Origin: Cheilinus undulatus
Taxonomy: Eukaryota; Chordata; Actinopteri; Labriformes; Labridae
Length of the DNA: 64,000 bases
Assembly: GCF_018320785.1 (NCBI RefSeq)
Contig: NC_054867.1
Location: forward strand, 29,825,855-29,889,854
Reading direction: 5' to 3'
This document shows, piece after piece, positions 1-13,290 of the stretch. A program made the position numbers and the translations under genes. Each line of letters starts with the position of its first letter. Position 1 is the first letter of the stretch. The notes under the pieces were generated by a model. That model saw nothing but the letters and a program-made list of their open reading frames with translations, did no database searches and had not been told where the DNA came from.

Positions 1-2557
1 TGAAAGTACATGTATTTCAATACAATGTCATTACAGTCCTTATTGGTGTAATAGTCGGGTGGCTGAAAATTTTTGTCCACATGGTGTATTTCCACAGAGT
101 AATGTTGTCCTCTCTGCCATAGTTTAATCAGCTGGCAGGCCCGCCCTCAGAAGAGGAAGAAGGACATGGACCGTCCCTAGATGTCATTTAAAAATATCAA
201 GGCATGCACGCTGGCTTAGTTGCACCAATTAGGCTAGCCTCCAGGCTCACATTAACCTCTTGGGCCTGAGCTTTTGGAGCTGACAGAGAAAAAGTTTGTT
301 GCAGGTCCCAGTGTGGCTACACACATTACTGACCTGAAATTAGGTGTATAGGGCCCGTCCATGCTGTTAACGTTAAAGTAAATGAAAAATGGCCTCTTTG
401 TACCTATAGAATAGGGGTTTCTATTTTAAACAGGCAACAGTAAGAAGAATGTGCATGCTTTTTAAATTTTCTTTTGTTCTTACTTTTTAGTACGTAATGT
501 TGAGTGTTTAGACTTAAAATAAAACCTGGTTATCATCGCATAAATTTAGGATAGACCAGGCCATTGATAACCTCAATGGGCCCCTCCATAAAGCTGGGTC
601 ATAGATAGCTTTCCCCTTTTCCCCTCTTATGGGCAGCCTTAGCTACACATTGGTTTGGTAAGAGTGGTAAGAGAGGAACAGAAACAGCCAGTGCTTCAGG
701 GATTTCCTGTTTGGCAGCAAATATTAAAGGAAAATAGGGCAATGTTTCCACTACTGTTATGAAAGTTACTATTAACTAATTCCTTGTATTGCGAAACAAT
801 ACCATACGTGTTACAACAAAGTGTCTGAGTAAACTAATGGATTACTCTTGGTGAGTTAATGTTTTAGTATATTCTTATCACGGAGCTGTAGTATTTTGAA
901 GACCATAGCTTTAACTAAGCAGATGGACTGACCAGACTCCATGTCTGTCATCATGCAAATCTGTCTTGCAAATGTCCAATCCAAAATGTCTGTGCTGAAC
1001 CAAAAACTGTTTGAACCAATCAGCATCAACAACTGCTTACTGCTGGAACCGATGGCATCCTATGGGTACAGCATAGATTTTGATTGAGGAAATAGGGATA
1101 AAGTTATCCAAAGGTTGTGTCAAGTTATACTCACATGAGATTGCAGCATTGAGTGACAATATTCAGCACAAGAATTTGGATCAACTGCAAAGAGGACCAA
1201 AAGTCAATGGTGCTAGCACTGTAAATAGAGATGATTTTGGAGTTTCTTTTGCACACAAAAAACTGCTTTTATACTCTGTATCATGTGCTGTTGGACTGTA
1301 TATCAGCGGTAATGATTTGATTCTTGTCCTATCAGATTACTTGAGGCAAACTACTGTTTTATCATATTACACAAGTACATCTTAACTTTTAAATGAGATC
1401 TTTAAGAAAATAGGTCACTCGTTAAGTTTCCCTACTGCCTGTTGCCTCAGGGCCGTTCAGTGCCTGTACATCTCGGCTGCATACATTATATACACTGCCT
1501 TTCAAACATGGTTTTTCTCTCAGTCTCTCTCTACATTATGTATCTCTGACTGCACTGTACATCAGAGGAAGAGTGGCTGTCTCAGGGCTCTGTGGGGCAG
1601 CTGGACTGAAATGAGCAGAGCAGAGCAGGGAGACATTTTAGTGGTCTGTCATTGATGGAGGGGATGCACTGTACACAAGCACACATATATCGGAGCTGCT
1701 CGTCAGTGGTCAGCACTCCTGCTTCCATTCTTACTGAATGATTTAAGAGGAGACTCCAGGGCCCAGCAGGTGTTTCAATTCTACAGGATGAAAAATGGAT
1801 GGTTTTATGTTACGCTTAGCAGCCGTGTTACTGTAAGCATGTAAGAGAAATATTCTCAAACACAATTTTCCATGTGTAAAGTCTAAGTTCAATGTTCAAC
1901 AATGACAGTTCCTGTTACCAAAACCACAAAAAATGAACATATATTAAAGCTCAGGGTGAGATCTTGGGTGCTCTTACATCCAGTTTGAATATTTACCGCT
2001 GTGTCAGCTTGATGCTTAATTTCTCACAGGAGATGCAGAGGCTTAAAAAAACACAACCACAGGTTGTTTCTGTCTCTGTGTGCGTTCTATTTCCATCACA
2101 AATTTCTTTATGAAGCTGACAGTGTTAAATGGAACATAGCACAGCTAGTCTTGTGCAATATCATCCATCACTTGAACTGGAACATCCTCCTGCTCAGACA
2201 GAATGGGACAGTAAGCATGAGCAGAAAAGAAAACTGTTCAAAAAGAACATGGTACAGAATGAGGTCCTGTCAGGCATCAAATGGTGCAGCACTTCCTGTA
2301 ATTACAACCTAGCGAAGCCGTTGTCATGGCTACACTGAGAGGTGGGTCTGGCACACTGGGACCAGTTATAATGAGTTAAGTTTTGATGCAGTGGCAGTTT
2401 CACAAGTATATATAGGCAGGTGAGATGTGTCTCTCAGTATGATGGAGTTGTCAGGTATGCTCAGGAGAAAATTCCTGCCAGAGAGAACGAACATATCGTT
2501 GATCAGTGGGAGTAAGTTCAGCACCCATATGACAAGATTCAAAGAGCACATGATACA
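1..2557. other. No gene seen; inferred kcnb1 intron 1
   Basis: AT-rich unique-looking DNA. Open frames up to 101 codons (1080-1385) have no recognisable domains or splice context. Assigned to the kcnb1 intron only because the upstream coding exon is missing from the window. Confidence 0.5.
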
Positions 2558-2565
2558 GCTGTCAG

Positions 2566-3631
2566 TAAGGATGGGTACCAGTCGGTACTTTTATAGGCAC
2601 CGACAGAAAAATCAAACTCAAAATCAATCAAAATCAATAAAATGAAACGGTACCATATTTAGGTACCTTAACGTATCCTTGTGACTGCAAGAGAGTGGAA
2701 GAGTAGTCAATTTTCCATGCTGGACGCGAATGCAGCATTGCATGTATGTGAGTAATGACTTCAGTAGCAGCGCACTGAATCAACAAACAAGCATGGCTGA
2801 TCATGTCCAGCTCCCGCTGTGTCCTGCTCATTCGCCTCCCTCCCTCTCGCTCTTTTGTAGCAAATCTTCACTTTAAACACCGTAATTTGTCCGTTTATCA
2901 TGTGGATATCAAACATGGAAATATACTAGATAAAGGGATCTGTTTGTTCGCTCAGTCACCTAACAGACACTGAATTAAGGCACGGTGCGAACTGCCTAGT
3001 GTGACCGTGTCCTACAAGTTGCTCTCCATCTCTCTAACTTGACGCAGCTGGCGCCGTATAAAGCGCTCTGTCAGGATGGATTCAGAGCGATTTTGAAGGA
3101 GTGACAGATAGGGATGTGTACCTTTCACATTTGAACCAGTACAGTACCGATTCCCAGCACCTGTGAACCGATACCAGTACACAAGTTCATGGTAGAGGAA
3201 GTAGTTTGTTTACTTTTTTTGTAATACTTTAATTAGTAAAATTTTATACCTTTTGTTTATTTATTTAGTTATTTTAACTCCATACTCTATTGATCATTTG
3301 TTTTAAACTTATTCTCCCTCCATGGACCCCAACGCACATTTTTCCAAGCGGGGAAATTAGAGGACTAGGGGGCAGTGGGCTGGATTTTAATTTGTGCAGT
3401 ATAAAGAAAAACCACTGGGTAGTGATAGTAGTTTAGGTTTTCCATGTTGGAGTAATTTTTTAAAAACACTTTTTTTAAACACTGATATTTGATTGTGTTT
3501 TGATATTGAAAATTCAGAAGTTCTGAGCTTATGTAACATATATTAATGCATATTATTCACACTCAAAAGTACTGAAAATGGGTACCGTTGTGTACCGGTA
3601 TCGGTTCAAATGTGAAAGGTACCCATCCCTA
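2566..3631. mobile_element. Non-autonomous hAT-type element, 1066 bp
   Basis: The left end taaggatgggtacc and the right end ggtacccatcccta are inverted repeats. They are flanked by gctgtcag (2558-2565) and gttgtcag (3632-3639), an 8-bp target-site duplication with one mismatch, the signature of hAT transposition. A second inward copy of the right terminus (tagggatgtgtacctttcac, from about 3111) lies inside, so 3111-3631 may be a nested or rearranged copy. No transposase reading frame survives. Confidence 0.75.
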
Positions 3632-3721
3632 GTTGTCAGGCATCATGCTGAGGTAATGGTTTGACAGATCAGATCAGAGAACTAATGGATAACAACATTA
3701 TTTATTTATTTGATTTTATAG

Positions 3722-3850
3722 TTATATAACCAGGAAAAACCTCAGTGAGATTTGAGAATCTCATTTTTAAGTGTCCTGGGGAAGACAGGCTGGACATTGA
3801 TAAGGAGTGTAATGAAATTTGCTTACAGCACCCAAAAAATAAATAAATAA
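3722..3850. repeat. Suspected interspersed repeat
   Basis: ataaccaggaaaaacctcag, gagaatctcatttttaag and cctggggaagacaggc resemble a repeat met in other fish genomes, flanked by TTTA and AAAT runs. Family not named. Confidence 0.35.
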
Positions 3851-4607
3851 ATAATCAACACATATAAATGGTGCAACCAGAAACTGACAGTTAATATAAA
3901 ACAAGATAAAATGTGTTAATATGGTAGATCTGGTCTGCATGTTTGTTATGAGTCAAAGCACAAGCTATTTTCTAGTATCCTGTTGTTGGTTTAAGTGGGC
4001 TAACGGAATCCATTACACCTGATGTCATCTTCTCAGCTAACTAAAAAGACTGCATGCTTACCAGACATTTAACAGAGAAAGAACAGTATGGGTAGAATTG
4101 CCTAAATCTGTGACAAATTACTATATAAATGTTTTTAAAAATTGAAACTTCATTTAAACTGCGGTAGGCTAACTACTTTCCCAGATGTAGCTTAGCTTAG
4201 TGTGCTGTAATTCTTTTCATCTTAAAAGACTAAACTACGTAGTCATTTGCCAAACAAGTTAACTGTAAAGTATAAACAAGGGTATTGAATATAAGTATTG
4301 AAAACAAAAACCCTTCCCTATTACCTTCCGTTAGATTGAGGCTAGCTGGTTTCTGTTTCAGTGCTAAATTGTGCTAACATCGCAGCTATACTTAGCATAG
4401 CGTAGCCTACTGTCAACCAACTCATCCAGGGAAACTAAGTCAATTTAAATGTTTACAATTGTTTGTTTTAAATTTACCAAAATGTTGAGCCAAAACTGCT
4501 TTGCTTCTGCTTTTCCTGATTTTTTTTTTTTTTTTTTTTTTTTTAGCTGATTAGCCCAAATTTGTTATTAAAAGTCTGTAGATAGCCTTAGTTAGTTAGA
4601 CTGAAAC

Positions 4608-4712
4608 ATCCATCCATCCATTTTCTTCTGCTTGTCCTAACCCCTAACTGGGTCAAGGTAGGAGCAGGCTAAGTAAGTCAACCCAGACATCCCTCTCCCC
4701 AGCAGCAATTTG
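4608..4712 (-). mobile_element. Degenerate LINE 3' tail
   Basis: catccatccattttcttctg followed by a version of the usual gggtcaaggtaggagcaggc, ccagacatccctctccccag sequence marks a worn LINE tail, minus orientation. A poly-T run (about 4520-4544) lies just upstream. No target duplication seen. Confidence 0.55.
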
Positions 4713-7450
4713 TGTGTGCTGTCAATCTTCTCATCAAAGAAGATGGAGTTTTTTTATGCCTATTTCACATTTTAGGCTGCACTACACTTAACTGATAATA
4801 CTGTCACTTCAGCTGCATAGGACAGACATAGGAGTTGTGATCTTCTCTAGCCTTTGTTACAAAAGCAAGTGACCGTAGAGCCACATCACGTTAACAATTC
4901 CACTAAAACGGTGTCCTGTAGCTTTTAATGTGATTACACGTGAGCCTCAGACCCTCTGGTCATTAGATGCTTTGTGCTGAAACTGTAGCGTACAACTGAT
5001 ATGGTATCATACAGGATTATGAGCAGCCATCAGGCCTCTCCTGTTTCAGGTGGTGTTTACAGTAAGCAGACCAGGTAACTCTCTCCCCTCAGTGCTGACA
5101 CCCAATCGTGTCACAGGAGCCCAGTGACATCTGCTCTTTAACGTAAACATCATGCAGGGCTGCAGGGCCACACAGGCACGTCACCGGAGACAAGGAAACT
5201 AGTAAACTTTACTTAAATGTCAGCAGACACCAGATCAGAAGAGGCATCTTATCAGACCTCTGTTTCCGCCCAGATCAGGCTTCGGGTTTGAGATCCAACA
5301 ATGTAATGAGGATTTGTAACCATGGAGATGAAAGGAGGGTAAATGTCAAAGCTTGATGGCAGAAAAGATGTGCCTGTCTTCAAAAGGAAATCTTGTAATA
5401 AGACTTTTCCAACTTTCTTCAGGGGTGACTTATCCTGCATCCTGCTCATCATCTTCATCTTCATTAAAGCTGTAGTGTCTAATGGTCACTGATTCTCTAT
5501 AGGGTGCCTGTCTGTCTCCTCATCATGATTACTCCCACTAATTGCAATTAAACCTGACTCAGCTAGACTGATTGACAAGTGGATTATGCAGCTGAAACCC
5601 TCCTCTCTTGGTCCTTATCCTCTTATGTAATGCAAACACCACCGCACTGTGACAAAAAGACCAAAATGAAACAATGATTTTGTTTTGCACGATGCTGCCA
5701 AATGGTCCATTTTCACAGAGTTGCTGGTGATTCAGCGTGATATTTTCTGTTCTTTTCTTTTATTCGCCTGCCAACAGTGCTGCCAGTTTCAGAGTGAGCA
5801 AAAGACCATAGCAACAAGAGACAGCTGGAGCTCCAGCTTGTGAGAAAAAAAAGTTTCGACAATAAAGCCAGATTCTGAGTTCTTGTCATTTTCAGCTGAG
5901 TGTGATGTGTCTTCACTGAGTTTGGTTGTGATCGTGCTGTGAGCCGTGAGTCTCTCTATGAGCCATATATCATGCCCACACAGGGACACCCACTGTATAC
6001 GAGGATGGTGCATCTCTAGAGCACAGTTTCCATACTCACTCCATTAGTACTGCTCAGCCATGCAGGCGGTGTGTTATTTTTTTTCTTCCCCCCTGTGTGA
6101 AGAAGAAGCTTCTCAGCCCACTGAGGAGTTCCACAGCAGCCGCTCACACACTGACAGAGACATGCTGTGAGGAAGACCTGCTGTCTATTAGACTCTGCAG
6201 AGTGCAGAGAGACATGGGTCATGAAGAGTTCAACAAAATTCACCTCATCTGGAGCTGTTTTGATGTTGTCTGCGTTAAAATTTTGGTTAACATAGAGGTG
6301 AGCTGTAAACATCCATTTATCCCCTATAAAAATGTCAGATTTTTCTTAAAGGTTTGTTACAAAAGGTTTCACTACAAATTTATGTTATATGCATTGTAAG
6401 CAAGATTCAGAATGCTGTGGTATTTAAAAAGATAAGTTTCCTAACTTTACTGTCTATAACAGCACTTTTACTTTCCTAACAGAACACGTGCTGTTGTATA
6501 AGGCAAACAAATAAGATCAGATAAGTTTTACTGAGTGTCTTTAGCATCTTATAAAAATTCTCACTGTTAGTTAAGGTCGGATAGAGAGCAGCGGCCCCTA
6601 AAAGTTTTTCCTTACATCCTGAACTGTTGACTGATGACAGCTTCACACTTCAACATGCAAATACTTCATTACATTAGGTTTTAACACTAGACAGATAATC
6701 TTTGAATAAAAATCTTATTAACAAGTGTACACCAAATAATCTTCCTGATTTTATATTGCCATCCTGTCATGTCCCTTTACTATCATATACACCAAAATAG
6801 TCAAAATATTTTGACAGGAGAAAATGTAAAGCCTTATTATGCACCACTAAAGAAATTATGAGTGTCCATTAGTCACATAATTGAGCATTAATCAAACTAG
6901 TATACACTGGAATTAAACCAGTAAATCCCTTTCAAGAATAGAACAGAGAGTGGTGGATGTTTCGCACCTTTATATTACTGGTTATTGGTAGGGATTAACA
7001 TTAACATCAGCATAATATCAGTGTTGGTAGATGAAAGCTTGGAAAATAAATTACTGGTATCAGCAGCTGATAATATACAGCCATGTCTTGGCAGTGAGGG
7101 TTATGTATTTTTAAAGTCCCCATAAAGTGACAAAAAAATCTGTAATTTAGGTTTGTTGTATGGCAGGCTGTAGTCTTATAACCCACCAGGCCAAATTTCA
7201 GTCATGAAAAACATTTCTTAGTATATGAAATTAAGCCTCAAAATCATGAAAAAAGGGTCAAAAGCCACACCCACTCACAAAAAATAAATTTCTGTCAAAT
7301 TTAAAAAGAAATGCTACAACCTGAAAAGAGGACTCATCTGTCTGCTATGCTACTATGTTTTAACTCGCTTTTTTAAGCCACCGGAGAAACAATCATATTT
7401 TTGTCATTACAGGGAGACAGTTTAGAGCTTAAAAGTCTCAGTTTCATTTT
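4713..7450. other. No gene seen; inferred kcnb1 intron 1
   Basis: No domain-bearing frame or clear repeat. Overlapping small frames on both strands near 5700-6400 have no protein-like features. Confidence 0.5.
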
Positions 7451-7458
7451 TCATCCTG

Positions 7459-8239
7459 TAGGCCTGTCATGATAACAAATTTTGCTGGACGATAATTGTC
7501 CTACAAATTATTGCCGATAAACGATATTATTGTCAACATTATTTTGAGACCACTTTTTCATTAATGTAATGATAATATATGGCATAATAATGTGAGTACG
7601 CCATATCAAAAGCAATAAACTTTAATTTCTCAAGAGCATTTAACATTGTAATTGGAATGTCAAGAGCTTTTAAATAAAATAAATTAAACAAACAAACAAA
7701 CATCATAAATTAAACAACAAAAAAAGACAAAAAAAAAAAACAATGAAAATAAAATGGACTCTCAGTCTCTTTTAGCAAAAATTGCACTTAAATAAAAATC
7801 ACAATCAGTTGGGAAAACTGGACAGGATGGTTGTGTTTGAGGTGTGCATGCAAGTTGGTCGTTTTCCCCTTTGAACAAACCATCTCTTTCATGCCTTCAT
7901 TCATATTTGTGGTCGCTTGTTTGTTACTCCTCATGACGCTCACTTGCAGCACTCTGTGTGTGCAGGTGCTAGTGGCCCCGCCTCTCTCCACTGGGACAAA
8001 GATTGAATGACTGACAGGAGGGTTCACTCACTCCGTTCATTCCGCTATTGAACCAATGCACCCAGGTGTTGAGACAGATGCACGGAGTGAACCCTCTTGT
8101 CATCCAGCCTGTTTGGTAGAGAGAGAGGAGGAAAACAAACACACATGCACATGAGAATATATCGAGGCCGGCAAAATTATCGAGTTCGTTTTTATTTATT
8201 GTGCGGTTAATTGATTTATTGATTATCGTGACAGGCCTA
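7459..8239 (-). mobile_element. hAT-type deletion derivative with BED-finger relic, 781 bp
   Basis: The terminal inverted repeats taggcctgtcatgataa and ttatcgtgacaggccta are flanked by a perfect 8-bp duplication, tcatcctg (7451-7458 and 8240-8247). On the minus strand, about 7788-8027 reads KGKTTNLHAHLKHNHP, the C-terminal part of a BED-type zinc finger as found at the start of hAT transposases. No catalytic region remains, so it is an internally deleted, non-autonomous copy. Confidence 0.88.
7788..8027 (-). pseudogene. BED zinc-finger fragment of hAT transposase
   Basis: A 79-codon frame inside the hAT element ends with TTNLHAHLKHNHP, the conserved second half of a BED finger; the preceding cysteine pair is degraded to a single Cys in MVCSKGK. 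The upstream part is unlike any protein I recognise. Transposon relic, not a host gene. Confidence 0.6.
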
Positions 8240-8247
8240 TCATCCTG

Positions 8248-10842
8248 TATTTAACCCTTCAGGTATTCCCAATATCTCATACTCTGAGTTGTGTGAAGTT
8301 ATAACCTTGCAAATGTTGCAGCCAAAGGACACAAGCAGACACCGATAGAAGTTTCTCCAGACTTTTCTTCCCTTATTTTGAACAGAACAAGACAACAAAG
8401 TCTCTGTAACTTGCCATTGTGTTTCTCTGGCTGCCGATATAGTACTATAGTTGCTCTCTCTAGTTGCTTACACACAGATCACTGTAATAACAACAGGATC
8501 TTCTTCTACTCGATTCTGTCATATCAGTATCTGCAAAATTGAGTCATACACAAGTTTAATATGATTAGACAACATTACAAAACACAACAAACTGAGTAGC
8601 AGGTACTAAAAATCCCCTGTGTGCACATCTGTCTTCATAAATATTCATAGATTAATCTAGTTAAATAAATGGCACACACACACATAATATACAGAGAAAA
8701 TAAGGAGCATAAATGAAATAAACACAAGGATTACACTAGTGTCTGCATAAATGTATATGTAATAAATTCTGCAGCAGATTCTTTTAACACCCTTATTACT
8801 AATAAAAACTTTTCCACATGGAAAACCAGTGACAGCTGTAGACTGATCACTTATTTCTAACAAGCAGGAAATAGTTCACAGTTCAAAATCAATTATCCAA
8901 TTTCTTAAAAGTTATATGGATATTTGCTCTGTCAGTACATAGAGCAGCTGTGTGATGTTATAACTTAATCATTTTGAACCAGTCTTTCATTTCATGCTTA
9001 AACTGATTTATATGCTTTAAAAAACGACTCGATGGGAAAGCTCTGTAGCAGTCCACTGCAGCAGGCACGGCATGAGATGGTTTTGCTACAGAATTCTCTA
9101 GATAGGATTTCATAATCTTCACATACATATAGGAAGAAGTTTGTTCTCTTTCAGCACATGCATCTGATAACATACATGCTCCGGATGTTTCTGAATCCCC
9201 AGTGTAAGGCTGGTGGTGGTTTATCAGGAGGGTCAGATACTTTCCGCAGCAGCAGGTTCATACATCAACCACATGGGAGCAATCACTCATCTCACCTTTT
9301 TTTTCCTCACTCTGCCACTTTCTTCTTCTGTCCTCATTTTTCACACACCTTTGCCCCTTTTCTCAGTCCTTCAGCCTTTATCTGACTTTGCTCTCAAACA
9401 ACAGCATCCTTCAGAAATGTCAAACATGAAACTTGTCGCAAATTTGTCCACACTAATACCCCAACAAGTTTACTTTTTCCCCTATCTTGTGATATAATCT
9501 TGACAAAATAATTTAATAATGACAAAAAAAATACTCATGCGTCAGTGCACTCAACATGCCCCGCGTCTGCATCCCTCATCACTTTGGCACCACCACCTTC
9601 ACACTTCTAAAAGGACACATCCAGTGTGTGGCCGCGAGCTCAGTAATCCATCTCCCTGTCTCCACCTCAGTGCACGGCATAGGACAGGAACAGGTTCTCT
9701 GCTATAAAGGCTTAAAGGTGGGACAGAGAAAGGTGTCCAGGCAAGGTGAAATGAGGCAAATGAGTCAGTGAGAACATCTGTGCAGCACACGGGGGGGGGG
9801 GTCTTGTCTTTTTGGGAGACGCTTTAAGTCGTTCCAAAAACAGATGGGAAAGTTGGATGGGGGCAGTTATGTAATTAGAAACTGCTCAGTGCTTTGGAGC
9901 TGGATCATGATGCAGTTTAATAATATTAATACAATTCTATGTAATCATCACTCTGATTTTTGTTGAATGGATTTCACATTTTTACAGCATTTTAATCTGT
10001 TTTAGGCTTTTTCATTTCCCAGCCTCTTAATTTTTGGCATGACATCTGTAAAGACTGTGTATTAGCAAAATAAAGAATATATAACTGAACCGTAACAAAA
10101 ATAAACACTTGTTACCTAATCCAAAAAGCTGAAATAGATTGATTTTGAAGAATAATTGTTTGAGAAAATACACAGAGTGAGAGAAGAATGAGTGAAAGAC
10201 AGCTGACCTCTGAGTGACCTTTGTCCATCTGGTGTCTCCTGAAAGTCTTTGTCCTTCTGTTAATTCTTTAGAAACCCTGCAAATAGACCTCATTCCTCCC
10301 ATCCTCTTTAACTGAATCTGTCTTGTATCTTATGTCATCTTTATTTGTATATATATATATTTGACATGTGTTCATAGATGGTGTGTCTTGTTATTTATAA
10401 TCCCTTAACAAGCAGCCAAACATGGATCAAAACCTCTGAATTTGTTTTTGAAGTCTGGTTAAGATTCATGACTTTCAGAAGAAACTGCACAAGTGTGGCT
10501 GAACGTTAGGAAATGCAAAAGGCTTCTGAATATTTCCACTTGATTTAATAGTACAGATATAAAAATGTGATCTTTTTAGCTGCTTTGATCGAAGATTTGG
10601 AACAACCCCCAAACGGAGTACACAATATGGGCAGATTTTGTAGGACAAGTCTCATCTATTTTTTTTTCTTTTTTTTTTTTTGCATGTTGAAAATCCCCAC
10701 AGAAAGATTGCAAGAAGGCCAATTTTATTGTTCTACTTGTAAGAAATAAAAGTAGTAAAAACACGTCAATGTACTGCATTTTGCCACGAAAAAATGGCAC
10801 TTATGACTTGAATCATCATTTATTGATAATGTGCCATATTTT
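8248..10842. other. No gene seen; simple repeats only
   Basis: Short CA run near 8670, a G11 run near 9791 and a short TA run near 10350. Nothing coding recognised. Confidence 0.5.
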
Positions 10843-11046
10843 AATATTAACCCTTTAACTCCTGAGTTTCTGTACTCTTTTTCTTATTCTAACCACCCAG
10901 AAAATGTCCTGTGAGTTAGTGCTTTTGCCCATTTTTTCACAATGCTTCGAACTTTTAATATATGGCAGTTCTTTAATTATTGTCATGCAAAGTGTGCTTC
11001 AACAGCATGTCGTTGATGATGCGCTAGGTTTTAAAGGGTTGATATT
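10843..11046. mobile_element. MITE with TTAACCCTTTAA-type ends, about 200 bp
   Basis: aatattaaccctttaa (10843-10858) and ttaaagggttgatatt (11031-11046) are inverted repeats with one mismatch in 16. A TTAA at the left end and its decayed counterpart (ttga) at the right suggest a piggyBac-like TTAA target, which is an inference. Confidence 0.6.
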
Positions 11047-12891
11047 GTAGATATTGTTAAGTAATGGCATTCTTAGAAAAAAATGATGGCATTCTCCCAA
11101 TGAGTTTGTTGTTCTCAGCTCTGTGTTCACACTGCAAGGTAGCACTTCCTTCAGTTTGACTATGTTTTGCTTCAAAGCTAAAATGTGTTTCAAACTTTTT
11201 TTTTTCAGCCTGCCCTCTCCAAGCCCTGCCACCATGTGGGCAAAGCAGATGAATTCATCAGGCAAATCCATCCATAAATTTGAGACTTTTTTAAGGAGCT
11301 GACAAGAAAACAAAATGGAATTTTATTAAGAGCTTCTTTATTATCATTATAAGAGAGGTCAGCAGGTGAGTGTAATGCTGTTAGTCTCTCTGTGGAACTT
11401 TCCACTAATGATTGTAACCCTAGGGAGGAAATGTTTACAGCTTCACAGAGCTCCTACCATACTCTCTGGTGAGAAAAAGGATTCTCCACTTTGTCTCCAA
11501 GCAGAGAAATACATCCATCTTTCCTACTGAACTCTATTAAGAACAGAAATACTGACAAAGCATCCCACAGAGGGAACTACAACAGACTCTGTGGGTGGGA
11601 GGTCAGCTGTCAGCATGCACGGGCCAGAAATATTTATTGGCAAATCACAGCAGAAGTAGTACAATAAGAGGATTAGAGATGCCACCTTGCTCTCAACAGG
11701 CCCACAGAAAATAAAGTGAGTGAGTCACAGTGTGACATAATCCCTCCATTGATTCAGCTCGTGTTGTGAAAAGAGCAAATCCAGTAACGACAAGAATGCA
11801 CCAGAAATGAATTTCACACAGCTTGACGCCAGGGGAAGCCCTAAATATGAGGTGAATAGGTTTCTTGTGATGATTTCAGTCAAACTCTATCATGTTATCT
11901 AGTCTCTGTCAGGAGTGTGTTGTTCAGTCATGAGTCAATTTAATCATTATACTCCTCCACTGTTTTTCTGACTCTCCAAGCAGCTGTTCCCCTACTGTCT
12001 GATTTCTCTTTCACAAAGTACTAAATTTCTATGATTTATTAGAGATCTCGCTCTCAATGTAATGGCGGAGTTTTTTATATTAGACTGAATGACAGTATGT
12101 GTGAACTTTGTTAATAGAAACCACACTGTTTTGTCTGTTGGCAGCAACTTCTACTATCAAACAGATAAACATGGCAGTGATAAAATCTTTTTATTCTGGA
12201 AATCTATTTCATTGAGTGTAGCTAGACAGTTCAAAAGTACAGGGCTACAGTTAAAGCAGATATAAAAACACACCACAGTGCTCATAAAGAAATACTTTTA
12301 AGAAACTTAAGACCAAAACATCATCATAAATGATCCAGGTTCAGGCTCTCAAGATGGCTTGAAAAATGTAAAAGGCCATTAATTCATAGAGTGACCCTGA
12401 AAAAGGTAAGGTCAATACATGGTGGTGCATTTTAAAAGTGTATGCCCTAGTTAATTAAAGGCATTCGACATTTTTCACACCATTACATGTACCCTGACCT
12501 GGATCATGTATACCAATGTTTTGGCTCAAAACTCCTCTTGAAGAAGACCAAGGACTTCGATAGGCCATTAACAATGGTGCTCTAAAGCTTTAGCTAAAGG
12601 AACATGTCTGTTGAGACATCAGTAGACTTAATCCTGAGGTCATTTAAAGGAATAAAACTGGACATATTAGAAAGGTTGTAGAGTCCCTTACACCCCCAAT
12701 ATTCTTTAGTGCCAATATTCTTTAAATGGTCTCCAATAGTGAATTCTATCTACAATAACGATCACCCAGGATTTTCTCTGCCTCTATGGGTTAAAACTTG
12801 TTGCTTTCATTGAAGTATCTCTGTTGGTTGACTTGTGTGGAGATTTATCGTCCTTCATCCATCCACCATCCATTCCATTTTGTATTTTGGT
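11047..12891. other. No gene seen; inferred kcnb1 intron 1
   Basis: No supported feature; only short frames without recognisable content. Confidence 0.5.
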
Positions 12892-13290
12892 TCAGTGCCT
12901 TTATAAAGTCTTCAACCCCTGGATGTTTTACGCTTTTATTGTTTTTATCAATTCATCATGGTCAATATTATTTGGCTATTTTGACCAAAGAAACTCTAAT
13001 ATCAAAATGAAAACGGATTTCTACAAAATAATGTCAATTAAATAAAAAATATGTAATGTAAAATAAGTGACTGCATTTATATTCACCCAATTTAAAGTGA
13101 CTGACCTAATTCAACAGAGGTCCAGCCAATCGGTGCTAGTAGTCTTTCAATTAGTGAAATGGGGATCACCTGAGTACGGAGAATGTTTCTCAAGTGTTTG
13201 TAGTATAAAGACACCTGTGTCTCTCACTTATATTTGTCGCAAAATAATTAAACTGGTATTAAAGAAACAAAGTTTGAGGCAAGTGTTTCG
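12892..13290. mobile_element. Tc1/mariner-type element remnant
   Basis: Begins with ttcagtgccttataaagtc, followed by gaccaaagaaactc, aatgaaaacggatttctac, aatgtcaattaa, gactgcatttatattcaccc and ggtccagccaatcggtg, the usual order in fish Tc1-like terminal and leader regions. It stops before any transposase sequence. Confidence 0.65.

Noticed and set aside
1080-1385. 101-codon open frame
   Set aside because: No domain, no splice context, composition like the surrounding AT-rich DNA; expected by chance over 20 kb.
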